Assembly (NCBI GenBank): GCA_038373865.1
Contig: JAXGGA010000027.1
Span: 62,001-126,000, forward strand
Direction of reading: 5' to 3'
From: Uloborus plumipes
Taxonomy: Eukaryota > Arthropoda > Arachnida > Araneae > Uloboridae
DNA: 64,000 nucleotides
Shown here: positions 24,477 through 36,310 of the stretch, one piece after another
Layout of the letters: every line of letters begins with the position of its first letter
Numbering within the stretch: position 1 is the stretch's first letter
Program-made: the position numbers and the translations under genes
Notes under the pieces: generated by a model
Databases searched by the model: none
The model's input: the letters and a program-made list of their open reading frames with translations, nothing else
What the model was told of the DNA's origin: nothing

Positions 24477-24990
24477 ATTCCAAAATTTTATTTCTTACCG
24501 TTGCCATTTTAAATTAAAGCGTTAATTAAATTATTGAACTATTTAAAATTCCAGGACATTTATTTCTTACCGTTGCCATTTTGAATCAAAACGTTAATTA
24601 ATTGTTGAACTATTTAAAATTCCAAGACTGTTATTTCTTACCGTTGCCATTTTGAATTAAAACGTTAATTAAATTATTGAACTATTTAAAATTACAAGAC
24701 ATTTATTTCTTTCAGTCGCCATTTTAAATTAAAGCGTTAATTAAATTATTGCACTATTTTAAATTCCAAGACTTTTATTTCTTACCGTTGCCATTTTGAA
24801 TTAAAACGTTAATTAAATTATTGAACTATTTAAAATTCCAAGACTTTTATTTCTTTCCGTAGCCATTTTAAATTAAAGCGTTAATTAAATTATTGAACTA
24901 TTTAAAATTCCAAGACATTTATTTCTTACCGTTGCCATTTTAAATTAAAACGTTAATTAAATTATTGAACTCTTTAAAATTAAAGAGTGT
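24407..24990. repeat. AT-rich tandem array, unit about 70 bp
   Basis: About eight imperfect units, each with TTTATTTCTTACCGTTGCC (or TTTCAGTTGCC), then ATTTTAAATTAAAGCG, then TTAATTAAATTATTGAAC, then TATTTAAAATTCCAAG. Units differ by a few substitutions. The AT-rich core TTAATTAAATTA is repeated throughout. Confidence 0.85.
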
Positions 24991-25374
24991 TATTTCTTTC
25001 CATTGTCATTTTGAATACGTGTTACAACAAAGTTCTAACAATTGTTTTTATTCTAATTATTAATGACTTATATTTTTTCTCTGGTATACCATTTTGAAAA
25101 TGTGTTTTTAAATAAAATTGCAATTGCTGTTTTCGGAATGAACTTTTTTTGGCTGCGATCCAAATATTAAAAGAACTTTTTCGTTTAGAATTTTGCAATT
25201 AATTTTATAGGAAGAAAGCGGTTTGGAAATAATTGTTTTTGGTAAGGAATTTTATTTGTTATTTAGGGAGAGTGCTAAGTATGCGCTACTTGTCGTCTTT
25301 TTTTTTATTTTTTTTTTGAGGAAGCATGTGCAAATAATTCGATTGATTCTTTGATGCAGGAAAACTTTTTAGCG

Positions 25375-25694
25375 AGCCGCTTTAGCGGGGAGTAATTTGT
25401 TGGAACTTTCCTTCGTACTTTAAAGGAGAGCCGCCTTGGCGGCGAATAGTTTATTGAAACTTTCCTCGCTACTGTAAAGGCGAGCCACCTTGACGGCGAG
25501 TAAACTGTTTAAACTTTCCTCATTACTTTAAAGGCGAGCCGCCTTGGTGGCGAGTAGTTTTTTGAAACTGTCCTCGCTACTTTAAAGGCGAGCCGCCTCG
25601 GCGGCGAGTAGGTTATTTAAACTTTCCTCACTACTTCAAAGGCGAGCCGCCTTGGCGGCGAGTAGTTTTCTCAAACTGCCTTCTCTACTTTACA
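25375..25694. repeat. GC-rich tandem array, six units of 54 bp
   Basis: Six units start AGCCGCC at 25375, 25429 and then every 54 bases. Each contains a near-perfect palindrome GCCGCCTTGGCGGC followed by GAGTAGTTT and CTTTCCTCGCTACTTTAAAG. The local composition contrasts sharply with the AT-rich surroundings. The last unit runs into the Helitron 3' hairpin. Confidence 0.88.
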
Positions 25695-25723
25695 GCCCGT
25701 GCAACGCCGGGCCACGCAGCTAG

Positions 25724-26040
25724 TCCAAGTAATTCATAAATTATGATGATAGACTCTCGTGATCTCCACTCCCCCTCACCTTAATTACACTCTTGTCCAA
25801 AGTTATCTTTGCATACGCAAAACTAATGATATTCAATGAAATGTCCGATCATAGGATCTATTTTTGCAGAAAATGTGTGAGAAACAAGCTTAATTAGAAT
25901 TATCCACTAAAAAATTATTAAACGAGTCTGTGATATGCAAATGCAGGCTTACGTCATCCGATCCGTAAGCAAGCGCTTTACGCAAAACGAGTAACTATAG
26001 TGTTTCTCTGCGATATAAAGTTTGATTTCAGTGTGTAATG
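25724..26040. other. Spacer between Helitron and Tc1 pseudogene
   Basis: No gene. It may include the untranslated 5' part of the Tc1-like element, but I could not identify its terminal inverted repeat. Confidence 0.4.
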
Positions 26041-27482
26041 GCTCAAATCGGTTTGTTATGTCTTCGAAGTATCATTTGGAATAATCTATGAAGTGGCTAC
26101 TCATCGGCCGTTTAGAAGCATGCCAGCCTATCACGGAAGTAGCCAGATGTCTAAAGATTTCACTACAGACAGTCTCTGCATTATGGAAACAGTTTCAAAA
26201 CGAGGGAACTGTTGTAAGAAGGGCTGTACAAGGCCGTAAACGAATGTCAATGGCTGCCGAAGATCAATATTTAGCACTAACTGCCGTCGTAACATGGAAT
26301 CTACTGCTCGCTAGTTAGCTTCAGAGCTTGTAGCCGCCACTTGAACTGCTTGTTTCACGGCAAACGGTATACAGAAGGCTTGATGATACAGGCCTTTATG
26401 CCAGAAGGTCAAGAGTATGTGTTTTACTGTTGGCGCAACATAAGTGGGAACGCCGGAATTGGTGCAGAACACATCAGAAGTAGAGTGAACACAAATGGTC
26501 CCATGTTATGTTTACTGATGAGTCGAAATTTCAATATACAGGTGGGCAATTCCATGCAAGTGTGGAAAAGCGTTGGAAAAATCAAATTACAGCAATGCGT
26601 CTGTTTTGCATATTTTTTGGTTTAAAAATGTTAGAAGTTTATTATTTATACTAATTTTTTGTTAAGAATGTAGTATTTTGGTTTTGGCAGCACTTTGAAG
26701 TTGGAAATGGAATATTTAACTTTTGGCAAAGCAAATGGTCAATCTTTCAACGTTGGTAAGTTTCAATTTTTTTCTTTAGATAACTGTTTTAAAGGAAGAA
26801 TATTGATTATTACACTTTAATTCAATATTGTGAATTGCTAAAACGAGTGTTTTCACGTAAATTAAGTGATTTATGTTAACTTCAAAAATGCACTGTTCTA
26901 TGTAACGTAAGTTACCAAAAACATGTTAAAGTTCATGATGTGCATAAAGAAAGGGCAATGCAATGTTAACAATGCTATATTTTCTATCTTATAAGTGTGT
27001 GTTAAGCAAATAGTTAAAGTTTTTTTTAAAATATTGTCTATTTAATTTTTTGTGCTACAATCAAAACGTGTAACATAAGTTACCGACACGTGCAGGTAAC
27101 GTAAGTTACCCTCGTAGAACTTAAATCCTTGTGTTTATAATGAAAGTAAATTGTGAAATAAACCTATGCGGCAAGTAGGAGTAATTTATGCAAGAATTCT
27201 TTAAAATTTGTACTGTATTTACTTAATTTAAACTAACCATATTTCTTAAAATGTTTCTATTTGTTAATAAGATTACAATGCACCTCTATTATAAATTATA
27301 TGCTTCTTTTTTGCTTTTGAGATATTAATTCTCTCTAAACAATATCACTGCATTCAGAATATTTAGGAGTAATGTACTATAAATTATTCAAAAATAACTT
27401 CTGTTATGTTTTAAAGTTATCAATTATGTTTTGGAAAAAACAAAAAGAAAAATATTTTATCTCTTACAGGTGAAATACATTT

Positions 27483-27670
27483 TATTCTGCATTAAAATGC
27501 CACTGAACTCTGCAGAAAAGATGCGCTGTAGAAGGGGTATGAGAAAAGTCATGTGGATATTACAGATTTGTTATTCAAAGCCGCTCTTTATGGTATTGAA
27601 ATATGTTAGAAAAAGCAAAATTTATCAAAAATATTTTCTGAAGATCCGCACATTGACAATGACCATTTAA
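27483..27670 (+). pseudogene. Possible N-terminal coding remnant
   Basis: The peptide MPLNSAEKMRCRR starts at about 27497, followed by a shift or stop. A short MP-x-(S/T)-x-AE-x-x-R-x-R opening is familiar from metazoan transposon-encoded proteins of the uncharacterised kind that carry a basic N-terminus. That is recollection of a pattern, not a database match. Downstream sequence before 27705 does not read through. A CTTTTAG just before 27705 could be a splice acceptor joining to the C-terminal remnant. Confidence 0.3.
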
Positions 27671-27720
27671 GAACTAGAAATTAACAAACTGTGGGGTTTC
27701 TTTTAGTTAAGTATTTTAAG

Positions 27721-27981
27721 GAACAAGAAGAAGAAACAGAGATAAAAGCTGATGAATGGTGTGTGGTAAAGTACGAAAATACATTGTATCCTTGAGTTGT
27801 GACGATTATTGAGGAAAACGAGTTTAAAATATAAGTAATGGCTGCTGTTGAAACCAATTAGAAATGGCCAGTAACGACAGATGAAACTTATAATAATAAA
27901 GAAAACATGATTTGAAGAATTGAATTACCTGAACTTGTTAATAACAGCAGCCAGTATAGATTTAAGTCTTATGTTATGTAA
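27721..27981 (+). pseudogene. Transposon C-terminal module remnant
   Basis: Eighty-six codons in one unbroken frame with only four in-frame stops (codons 25, 38, 47 and 65), ending at TAA 27979-27981. In order: EEETEIKADEWCVVKYENTL, then VVTIIEENEFK, then VMAAVETN, then KWPVTTDETYNNKENMI, then RIELPELVNN. The (D/E)W-x-VV-x-YE-x-x-xYP strand, KWP and I-x-x-PELV pattern is one I recognise from transposon-associated metazoan proteins of unknown catalytic class. The stops are consistent with single-base decay. It is the best coding evidence in this element and compares in layout with the remnants in 9376-10670 and 58631-59887. Confidence 0.6.
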
Positions 27982-28760
27982 TATTTTTCATTGGTCATTG
28001 AATTTGGTATTAAATTTCTGTAAATTTAATTCATAATTGTTAATTTTGAATATTTCGATCTAAACTAAGATGTAATTTTCATTCATTGAGTTTTGTAATA
28101 AAGATATGCCTGTAAGTAAATATTGTAACGTAAGTTACTGTAACGTAAGTTACACAGCTAAAAATTCCCATAATTTTCAATTTGTGAAATAAATTTTTAA
28201 ATTAATGAAAATATATTCCTAAGCATTATAAAGAACTGATAAATTATGCTTCAAACAAGAAAACAGCTGTAATAGAGCAGAAAATTGCCTTAGAACCAAT
28301 TTTCATATTATGTCATTCCCTTTTTGTGTAACGCAAGTTACTGCCTTATCTTTGACTGCTAGATTTTATAAAATTTAAATGCATCGAATATTTTTGCATT
28401 TTAATTTTGTTTTCAACTGTCATTTTCATAGAATGCTTTCATACAAGGTTTGTATAACAAAATTTGTCTGTACTGAGGTGCTAAATGCATAAGAGTTGGT
28501 CGAAATGTAACGTAAGTTACCGTGGAATTGCCCAGGTGATTCTGGACGAATACACATGTGAAGAGAGTCAGAAACACGAAATCATCCCTCAAAAATTATG
28601 CTACGTGACTATTTCGGTTGTACAGGTGTGATGGGTATGGGGAGAAATAATGATCAATGGAGGTACGGCCCCTACACGCTTTTAACAGTGGATCTGTGAC
28701 AGTCGTTTCGTGGAACTATTTCCTTCTTTAAGATGATATCTGCTTCCTGATTTCTAATAA

Positions 28761-31700
28761 GAACTAAACTCCAGTCTTTGGATGGCATAACCAAACTGGC
28801 AATGTGTGGAGTGCATTTCCGACTTACCTTGGCTTGGGGAGGGGGGGGGGGCTGTGACTTACTCCTTAATTGATCAACAGTTGGTTATTTATTTATGCGC
28901 CTTGTAACATAGCTGACTGAAAGTAAAATATTTGAAACACATTTTAGGACGAGTACTTTACTTTTTCGCAATTCAGCATATGTTCAAACAACTGAAATAT
29001 AAAAGTCTCCATGAGTGTTTTTTTTTCTTCCAGGAAAATAACGTGCTACATTCTCCGATATTTTCTCGCTGAATTTTCTTGGTCTATTCTATACATTTAA
29101 AATAATCATGCATCCTTCAATAAAGCACCTAAAAGTTTAAAAGACATTTCCGCGCCTCTCGCAAGAACTTATAATTTGTAAACAGTCAAAAAGTACCAGA
29201 AGGGGTATTTTTACCTTGTCCTCTCTCATAAACCGAAGGTTGATGACATAGGAAGAAAAACTATAAATTAAACTCGAATGACATGCCATATGGAATATTC
29301 ACTCCTTAAAGAACTCTTACTTTTAAAGAAAAGTAAGGAAAACTCGTTGAACTATAAAACACTATGTGCTATTATGTAAAATACATTTGATAAAAAAATT
29401 TAAGAATAGGTACGCGTTGTAATACATAGTTTAAAACATAAGTCTTCTCTCCCTGTCCTTCGGAATTCTAAATATGAGTAAATATCAGTAAATTTTATGC
29501 TTTTACAAACGGAGATTTCTCTCTTTCTCTCTACATAAAGCAAAATTGTCTGGAGCATTTTTAGAGAATCTAGCTTTTGAGGAAATACCTAAACGAAGTT
29601 TATCCGAAATCGTTAAACGAAAAAGTGAGAAAAGTCATACGTCGCTGTCAAAAAGTGTATCGATTACAAACGACTTTATCTGCTGCCTTTTCCGAAAGGA
29701 TTTGAATTTCGTGAACTAGGTTTTAGGGCGAAAAATTCTTTGCAGTAAATTTTAACTGTAAATTGATTTGTTCTTTAAATAAATTGAGTTGAGCTGAAGA
29801 AAGAAATAAGCCAATCGAGCAATGGGCTTTAAAAAAAAGCATTCTTTCTTCAAAAGAAGAATAGTGAGAGTTCTGAAGATGTTTAAAATTTATGTTTTAT
29901 CTCTGCAAATATTTCTTTTAGATTTAGATAGATACATTTGTATTCATACTCATGTTTTTACAGATAATCTTAATAATTTGGTTAAAAAATTTTTTTTAAT
30001 TTTAAACAATGATGAAATGACACTTGTTACCCATTTTTGTAGAGAACCTTTACCGGTACTAGATTTTGAAATAAAATTGAAGATATAAATTTGTAATAAA
30101 AATGAAAAACATTTGCTCTGAGATTGCAAAGAACCTCATTCATTGCACAAAAAAAACGGAGATTCGTAAAAACAATAAATGATGTACCTATATGTAAGAA
30201 AAGCAGTCGAAAACCTATAAATACTTCAAACTTCAATACTTCATATATGTACCCATATATACTTCATATATGTACCTATATATACTTCATATATGTACCT
30301 ATATATTGCAGTTTATTGATTCCTCACGGTTTAACTAGTGAAACAAGCTCATTAAGATTTACACGGCTATTACAAGCTCGTTTTAGTACTTAAAAATGAA
30401 TCTGTATAATAACTTATAGAGGCATTTATAACATGCACATAGCCTACATCTTTTATTTAAGGTTTCAATTGCTTAGCAACATTTTAACTAAACAGTGTTG
30501 GCTGAAAAAATACCTAATAATCACTCAGGTAATCATCTATTTAAATGAACGCAACTTTATTGCTCAGATAATTAGTTAACATGAAATAAAGCAGCCAGTT
30601 TCTACTTCCTTTATAGTTGTTCATCCACCCAGTCATTTACACGTGTTAATAAGTACTAAATTAATTAGATGAGTTAAAAAGAAACTTTTAATATGCTTTT
30701 TTGGGGGTTGTCAAAATCACCCTTTCTGGTGAAAAGTAGCAGGGATTTTTAAGTAGGATATCGATACTTTGATTCTAATTATTTATAGGTATCTATTGAC
30801 TTAACTGTACATTGTACAATGATTTACTACATTCCAAAAATAAGAATTACTTCACTTACATATCCCCATAGGTAATCGCAATCTATATAAATTTAAATTA
30901 TGCATGTCATTAAAAAGCTAGTTCCTTCAAACTGTCTTTACTACCATAGAGATGAAACATTTTTTTCCTCTATGGATTATTACAATTGTTGTCTTTTTTT
31001 AAACTGCTCTCCATTAAATTATTAAATAAATTATGCCAAGAAACTTTTGATGGTCGAATTTATGAAAGTATATGTTTATTTTCCGTATCTCAATAGTTAA
31101 CTGATAAACATTTGTTTACTGTTTTAGTATATAAAAATTTGCTGACTGAGTTTAACGCAGTTGAATGGAATGTGTAAAACGTCTTTAAAGAAACTAAATT
31201 TCATTGTTTATTATTTCTGTGAAAACTTTAACCAAGCATTTCTTCAGTAATAACATGCTCAGTACTTCTATTGCAAAAAAAAGATAGAGAAATGCAAATC
31301 ATTCCAAGATTTAAAATTATTGGAAAGTGTAACGAAAATGGCAGATTAAAAGTATCATTGAAGAGTCAATTATTGATTAAAGGCCACAAAGCTTAAAATT
31401 CCTAAACTTGTTGCGGATACTTTGCCCAAACATGTTATGGCTTTCTCCCCTGAAAGCCAAATGCGTCAATAGGATTATCGGTAAGAAGATTATATTGAAT
31501 TGTAAGTTTTTCACTTTTTGAAAATATATTCCTGGCCTTTAAATAAATTTTGTGTTATGCTGTAAATTTTAATATTTTCTTCTTTTTGAAATAGACGTAG
31601 CTTAGTTGTTAATATTTTCACATTATTTTGTAACATTTATTTTTGAAAGTACTTGAAGGAATATGCTTCGATTTAAACTAAAAATTCTTTTGAAAATATT

Positions 31701-32254
31701 AAAATTCCGTTTTTTTGTGGAAGTAGACAAATCAATGAGACAAGATTTGAAAAAGCTTAAGTAATGTGTCTAATTAAGTTAATGTGCAAAATTTCAGTTC
31801 TATGGGTTTATTTTTCATTTCTTGCTAAATGGGAAGTCTGCCTAATATTGTACCATAAGTAAACCTAATGAATTTTACAATAGTTTAAAAAATGCTTTAG
31901 TTTAAAAAAGCTGTATGCAAAAATTTTTCATTCATCATTTCACTTTGATTTTTAAATAAATTTAAGTAATGCTTTTTAAGTGTACAAATATTACCCTGAA
32001 AGGCATGAATTTTACCCGGCGCAATTTCTTTCTTATTTGACAATGAGATACATTTTCTAAATGATACGTTTTTGTACATTCTATAACTCCATCTCTTGCA
32101 AGCAATTCAAAGTTACGTTCGGTAACCCTGTCCATACTTCCTTGGTTTGCGAAGTAACTCTATGACAAAGCTTAAATATCTTATTTTAAAGTCTTTCTTT
32201 ATTTTTACGTACAGGATCTTTCGTTTGTTATTGGTAATCGATCTTTCACATGCT
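28761..32254. other. Long AT-rich stretch, no gene seen
   Basis: Includes a G run (about 28838-28850), CT-rich simple sequence at about 29515-29535 and a short tandem array at 30238. Open frames at 29822-30088 and 30124-30393 on the plus strand lack motifs. Confidence 0.5.
30238..30306. repeat. Three tandem copies of a 23-24-bp unit
   Basis: The unit ACTTCATATATGTACC-TATATAT is repeated three times with one C/T difference. A local minisatellite. Confidence 0.85.
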
Positions 32255-32950
32255 CTTCTTCTGCAAAAACACAAAATTTCAACCCCTCGGAGCTCAGTTT
32301 CGTCATGAAAAACATTTCATCGAAAAAAGCTTCAGGTAGAGACGAATTGGACAGCTGCTTCTGGAAGGATATTTTCGAAGCTCAGCCAGAACTTCTTTTA
32401 ATCTTACTGAATAAATGTTACAGATTGGAATTTTTCCAACTTGCCTAAAAGAAGGCATTTTAATTCTCTTTCACGAACACTCTAAACCGCTTTTGTCATT
32501 TGATTCTTAACGTCATATAGGGCTACTTCCGACACGACAAAAAATTCTCAAAAAGCTCACAGTGGACAAAGTGCAAAGTTTTCTATCAGTTAACATTTTT
32601 TTGCATCTCCTTCTATTTGAATTCACATTAAAAAAATCAAATGAAAGTCACTACGTTCAACTTTGTATAGAAATAAAACAAAGAATGAAATCCGTCTTCC
32701 TAATCAGTTTTTATTGTCATCGATTTGAAATTTGGTTTCAAAATTTTGCAGATGCGAAAAGAACATGATTTAAATTAACAGCAGCTTCCTAAATACGTTA
32801 CAACACAACATAAAAATCCAATATAAAAACTCAACTGGTAGCCCAAAATTAAGTACTATCAGTCGTACAAATTAAGGGATTCCTGCAAGGCTTCAGCAGT
32901 GGCCCGCAACCGCGAAATCCGGTCCCTACATCAATAGTTTCAAAATTATG
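32255..32950 (+). pseudogene. Non-LTR retrotransposon reverse transcriptase fragment
   Basis: Several frames together give a jockey/R1-like reverse transcriptase in order: NISSKKASGRDELD (the K-x-PG-x-D block), FFPTCLKEGILILFHEHSKP after a frameshift, RHIGLLPTRQKILKKL (the RPI-x-LLP-x-x-GK block), VDKVQSFL, then LISFYCHRF where motif A (LDI-x-x-AFD) should be, and GFLQGFSSGP for motif B (G-x-PQGS-x-x-GP). Motif A has lost its catalytic aspartate, and stops and frameshifts are frequent. Motif C (YADD) is not found. The endonuclease and a poly(A) end are not visible, so this is an internal fragment of an old insertion. Clade assignment is approximate. Confidence 0.85.
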
Positions 32951-35900
32951 GATCCAAAAACTTTGATTACAAACTATCGTACATAGAGCTATTTGCTCTC
33001 ATATGATTCTTTTTTTCCGTAAAAAAAGTACTTCTGCGCAATTTTCACTGAATCAACTGTGAATTTTTTAGCGCTTACAGTTGGCGCAAAAGCAATCAAT
33101 TCAGTTTAACTTTGCGTTATTTCAAAATGTATTTAATTTATGCTCTTATTTATCAAAAAAGTTCATTTAAATTTGCAGAGATATTGTTTAACAAATCAAT
33201 TCATATTTCATTAAATACTTCTTGAAATACTATATTTATTCTAAATCTTCCAATGCTGCTGAATGTACTTCATCAACAAATTAAAAAAATTCCAGCCGTT
33301 AACTAATGACACTATTTGAACAAAAAGAAAGAAATATTTTTAAAACATTTTTATTCAGTATACTGGTGGCGAGGAGATAAGGACTGCGAGCTACAAACAG
33401 GTGATGTCTAGCAAAAAAAAAAAAAAAAATAACTAAGGCATGTAGCTACAAAAGACACGATGATATTTAATTGAAAAAGCAGAAAAAAAAAAAACACGAT
33501 CTATAAAAGCATCTTTCAATTTAAATTCACACATTTGTTTTCTCATACACTCCGAACAATGACGTATGAATACACTCCTAGGTAAAAAGTGGTGAGTGGT
33601 TTTGACTTTTTATTAAGCTGAAATGCCTTGTTCCTGGTTGTCAAGAGTAAGGGGGGGGGGGAGACATAGCTTACACCTTAGCACACACTATACGTCTTTT
33701 CCTGTTTTCTCAGCTGACTGTGACAGTTAATCGATTTCTCATCTTCGGGAACAAAACTTGTGAAGAGAGACCTTATGATAGTCAGCTGAAACATATTTTT
33801 TTACATGAGACTGAGCACCTTAGTTAAAAGTAAAGTTCGGAACCATAGCACAATCTTCAAAGTTATGACAATAACTACGTACTTTTACACGCATCAGTTA
33901 CTAAAAAATAAATACAAAAAAAGTTGCGACACTAAATATATTTTTTTCTCAAGCAGTTAGGGTTTTGTTTATCATTCATAGCAAAATATATAGATTTTGT
34001 TTTTTATGCGTTTATTTATACTCAGAAATAATGTTGATTTTATTCCTTCTATAAAACTTAAAATAGTTTTATAGTAAAACTAAAAGTATAAATGAAAATT
34101 GAAAACCATTGCAGAAACATTAAATTATGAGAACTTTGTTACACATGAAAATCTATGCATTATTTTCTATTTAGCCAACTGATGTAAAAACATATTATGA
34201 ACTAATGGTGTACTGAAGAGTCTTGATGTTTTTTACAAATTAAATTGCTGTCATTCATGTCATATACTTAAAGCAAAAACTTCCATTAAAGTAGTGCTAT
34301 GGCTTTCTCAAGAATAGAAGGGGTTTGATATGCTAAATATGAGACTCAGAAAACCACTTTTCATGATAGAAAAACATTCAATCCTTTACATCTCAAACGA
34401 GAAACTTCTTTTTAAGATATACTTTTTAAAGTTTAAACATCAAATAAGGACAGGCAAAATAGTTGAGTTTCAGAACACAATAAAAATATATATTGTGCAT
34501 TTAAAATACTTGAGTATTTCCCTGAAGCTTAAAATGTCGCTCTTTTTAAAAGGTTATTTTAAAGTCTTGATTATCAAACAAATGTTTTACATATTTAGAT
34601 ATAAGTTTTTCCTTCAAACAAGGATATATATTGTTTTTACAAATAGTAACATATGTGGAAAAATATCCTTTCTTACCTAGTGTTTCTCCATAAAAGAGCA
34701 AGAGAACAGGATACTGCACCAGCTTTCTATCAGACGCACGCATCTACAATTAAAAATAAAAAAATAAACATATGTCTGGCATTAATAGGAATCTCATTAA
34801 AACATACGTAGGAAAGAAATTTGGTATTTCTTGTTCTATTGAAAATAGAAATCAAAAGTTAATAATCAAACAATTTGCATTATAAATACATACCACTCTT
34901 TGAAGGATTTGATTCAGAGTGTAAAGATAGATCTAACCGATATGTCATTACACTCTTAATCACGTTTATTACTTCGAAATTTTAGTTTTTGGGATACAGC
35001 CTGTTACAAAGTACAAAAAGAGAAAAGCTGTAACTCAATCATAAACATAATAAAATTCTTGCATTCAATAAACTATTAAGTAATTAATTATACTGACAAA
35101 ATAAGAATGCATGTTAAACTGTTTTGCAACACAAGAACTCTAAATAACGTTTTGGAAAATATTTTGAGCATTTTAGAAATCAAGCTAGGAATATTTTACA
35201 CTATGCCTTTTTCTTTTCTTTTTATGTTTATTATCTGACTACCTGCTTCAGCTATTTCATCATATTTGCATGGTATTTCTTTAAAGTACACCCCGGAGAT
35301 GCTTAGAAATGAGTTCATTTTCATGGGGAAATATTGGCGAGGCTTTAATAGCAAGTGTAGTTTCTGACGATGCATATGCAGAATAAAATGATGCACGTGT
35401 TACTTTGGAATAGCCTATCCTTATGCAAAACATTTTAGAAGTTTCTTGGAAGTTCATTTGACTTCAAAGGTGCCTGTAAATAATACTTGAGGTTTACTGG
35501 CAGACAAATCATTATATTTAGACTAAATTAATACATTATATTTTATCTACCATGCTAAACTTACGAATGTGAAAATTGGCACTTTTCAGGAGAGTCAAAA
35601 CACTGCATATAACTTTTTAACACCTAACGTCTTTGGTTATTTTCAATTTTTGAACTCTTATAGATATATTTAAGTGTAAAACTATCGTTTGAAGGTATCA
35701 ATTTAATTTTAATTATTTGTAAAATTCGAACTTGAAAAACGTGAATTTTCACATTCGTTAGTTTAGCATGGTGCCGACGATATTGTCGCATGAGAGCAAA
35801 CGCAAGATATCCAATTCTAGAAAAAACAGTATGATTTCTCGCAGTTGTTTTAAGGAGACAATATAAAATCCTTTGCTTTTCGTATTTACCTTGATTAAAT

Positions 35901-36027
35901 TGAAGGTTTAAAAAAAGTCTTCCTTTTGGACGAAGAATATTTTTTAAATATTCGTTGATTTCAATGCAGTTGCGGTTGTTACCTTTCTCATAATGCATGC
36001 AGCGGATTACCCCCACCCTTCTATATG
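32951..36027. other. Long AT-rich stretch, no gene seen
   Basis: A runs near 33413-33430 and 33481-33495 and a G run near 33651-33661. A minus-strand frame at 35196-35396 has a plausible peptide (FLSISGVYFKEIPCKYDEIA) and a GTAGTC after it, but no family match, so I leave it unassigned. Confidence 0.45.
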
Positions 36028-36310
36028 TTAAATGCCGGTCACTTTGTCTAGTGGTCAGAGACATCCGACCCGGATGGGAGGTTCCGGGTATGAATACCGG
36101 CTCGGGCAAGGAAGTACTTTCTTTCTCCTGTCCTTGTCCTTCGCTTATGAACGTGTTATTATGCTGTGAATGGTTGTTTACCCTATAAACGGGTCTGTAT
36201 AGCATATGTGTACTGCGGAAGTCGGACTTCACAATAAATTTCGGTACTGTTGGAAAAGTGAAGCAGCGCACCCCAAATTACCAGACTAGCTGGCACAAGA
36301 CAGCAACACT
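36028..36310 (+). repeat. tRNA-derived SINE
   Basis: The head has an A box (TTGTCTAGTGGTCAGAG, about 36045-36061) and a B box (GGTTCCGGGTATGAATACC, about 36080-36098) with tRNA spacing, and the head closes with CCGGCTCGGGC. It is followed by a non-tRNA body with TCCTGTCCTTGTCCTTCGC, CCTATAAACGGGTC and GCGGAAGTCGGACTTC. This is a polymerase III SINE layout. The 215-codon open frame across it on the minus strand (36271-35624) is antisense to the SINE and is not a gene. The 3' limit is approximate. Confidence 0.75.

Larger units (their letters stand above)
23943..25723 (+). mobile_element. Non-autonomous Helitron with tandem arrays
   Basis: The right end is GCAACGCCGGGCCACGCAGC followed by TAG, giving a terminal CTAG at 25720-25723 preceded by a GC-rich hairpin region and followed by T. 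The left end is TACTATTAAAATCTGTCCGC with a TCTGTCTGTCTGTCC run, the same style as the Helitron at 2643. The exact first base is uncertain by a few positions because the 5' TC is not clear. The body has no helicase. It consists of a 240-bp duplication, a 70-bp-scale AT-rich array and a 54-bp GC-rich array. It would have needed RepHel from another copy. Confidence 0.78.
26544..28533 (+). mobile_element. Inverted-repeat element inside the Tc1 pseudogene
   Basis: It starts GGGCAATTCCA and ends TGGAATTGCCC. The flanking AGGT is duplicated; because the ends are palindromic the boundary can slide, giving CAGGTG with a 10-bp repeat as the other extreme. The interrupted Tc1 codons rejoin perfectly, so the insertion is certain. 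Its length is 1.99 kb. The 14-15-bp near-palindrome GTAACGTAAGTTACC or a close variant occurs seven times, at about 26902, 27070, 27096, 28125, 28140, 28328 and 28507; the last abuts the right repeat. It carries decayed coding remnants (see 27483 and 27721). Superfamily unknown to me: the duplication is not TA. Confidence 0.85.
26041..28760 (+). pseudogene. Tc1-like transposase, split by a nested element
   Basis: Part 1 (about 26085-26543) has a helix-turn-helix region IGRLEACQPITEVARCLKI with WKQF and the AEDQYLALTA linker. After a frameshift come VSRQTVYRRLDDTGLYARR and the first catalytic block HVMFTDESKF, followed by QYTG. Part 2 (28534 on) resumes exactly in sense with DSGRIHM, then NHPSKIMLRDYFGCTGV and, after another shift, WGEIMINGGTAPTRF. 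These are Tc1-family landmarks in the right order. In-frame stops (for example TAG after THQK and TGA after RIHM) and at least two frameshifts show decay. The last third, with the DNARPH and SPDLNPIEH blocks, is not recognisable. Intact transposases are about 340 residues. Confidence 0.9.

Noticed and set aside
35624..36271. Longest open frame of the window, 215 codons on the minus strand
   Set aside because: It runs antisense across a tRNA-derived SINE and then into AT-rich sequence. There is no domain, and the first third is explained by the SINE.
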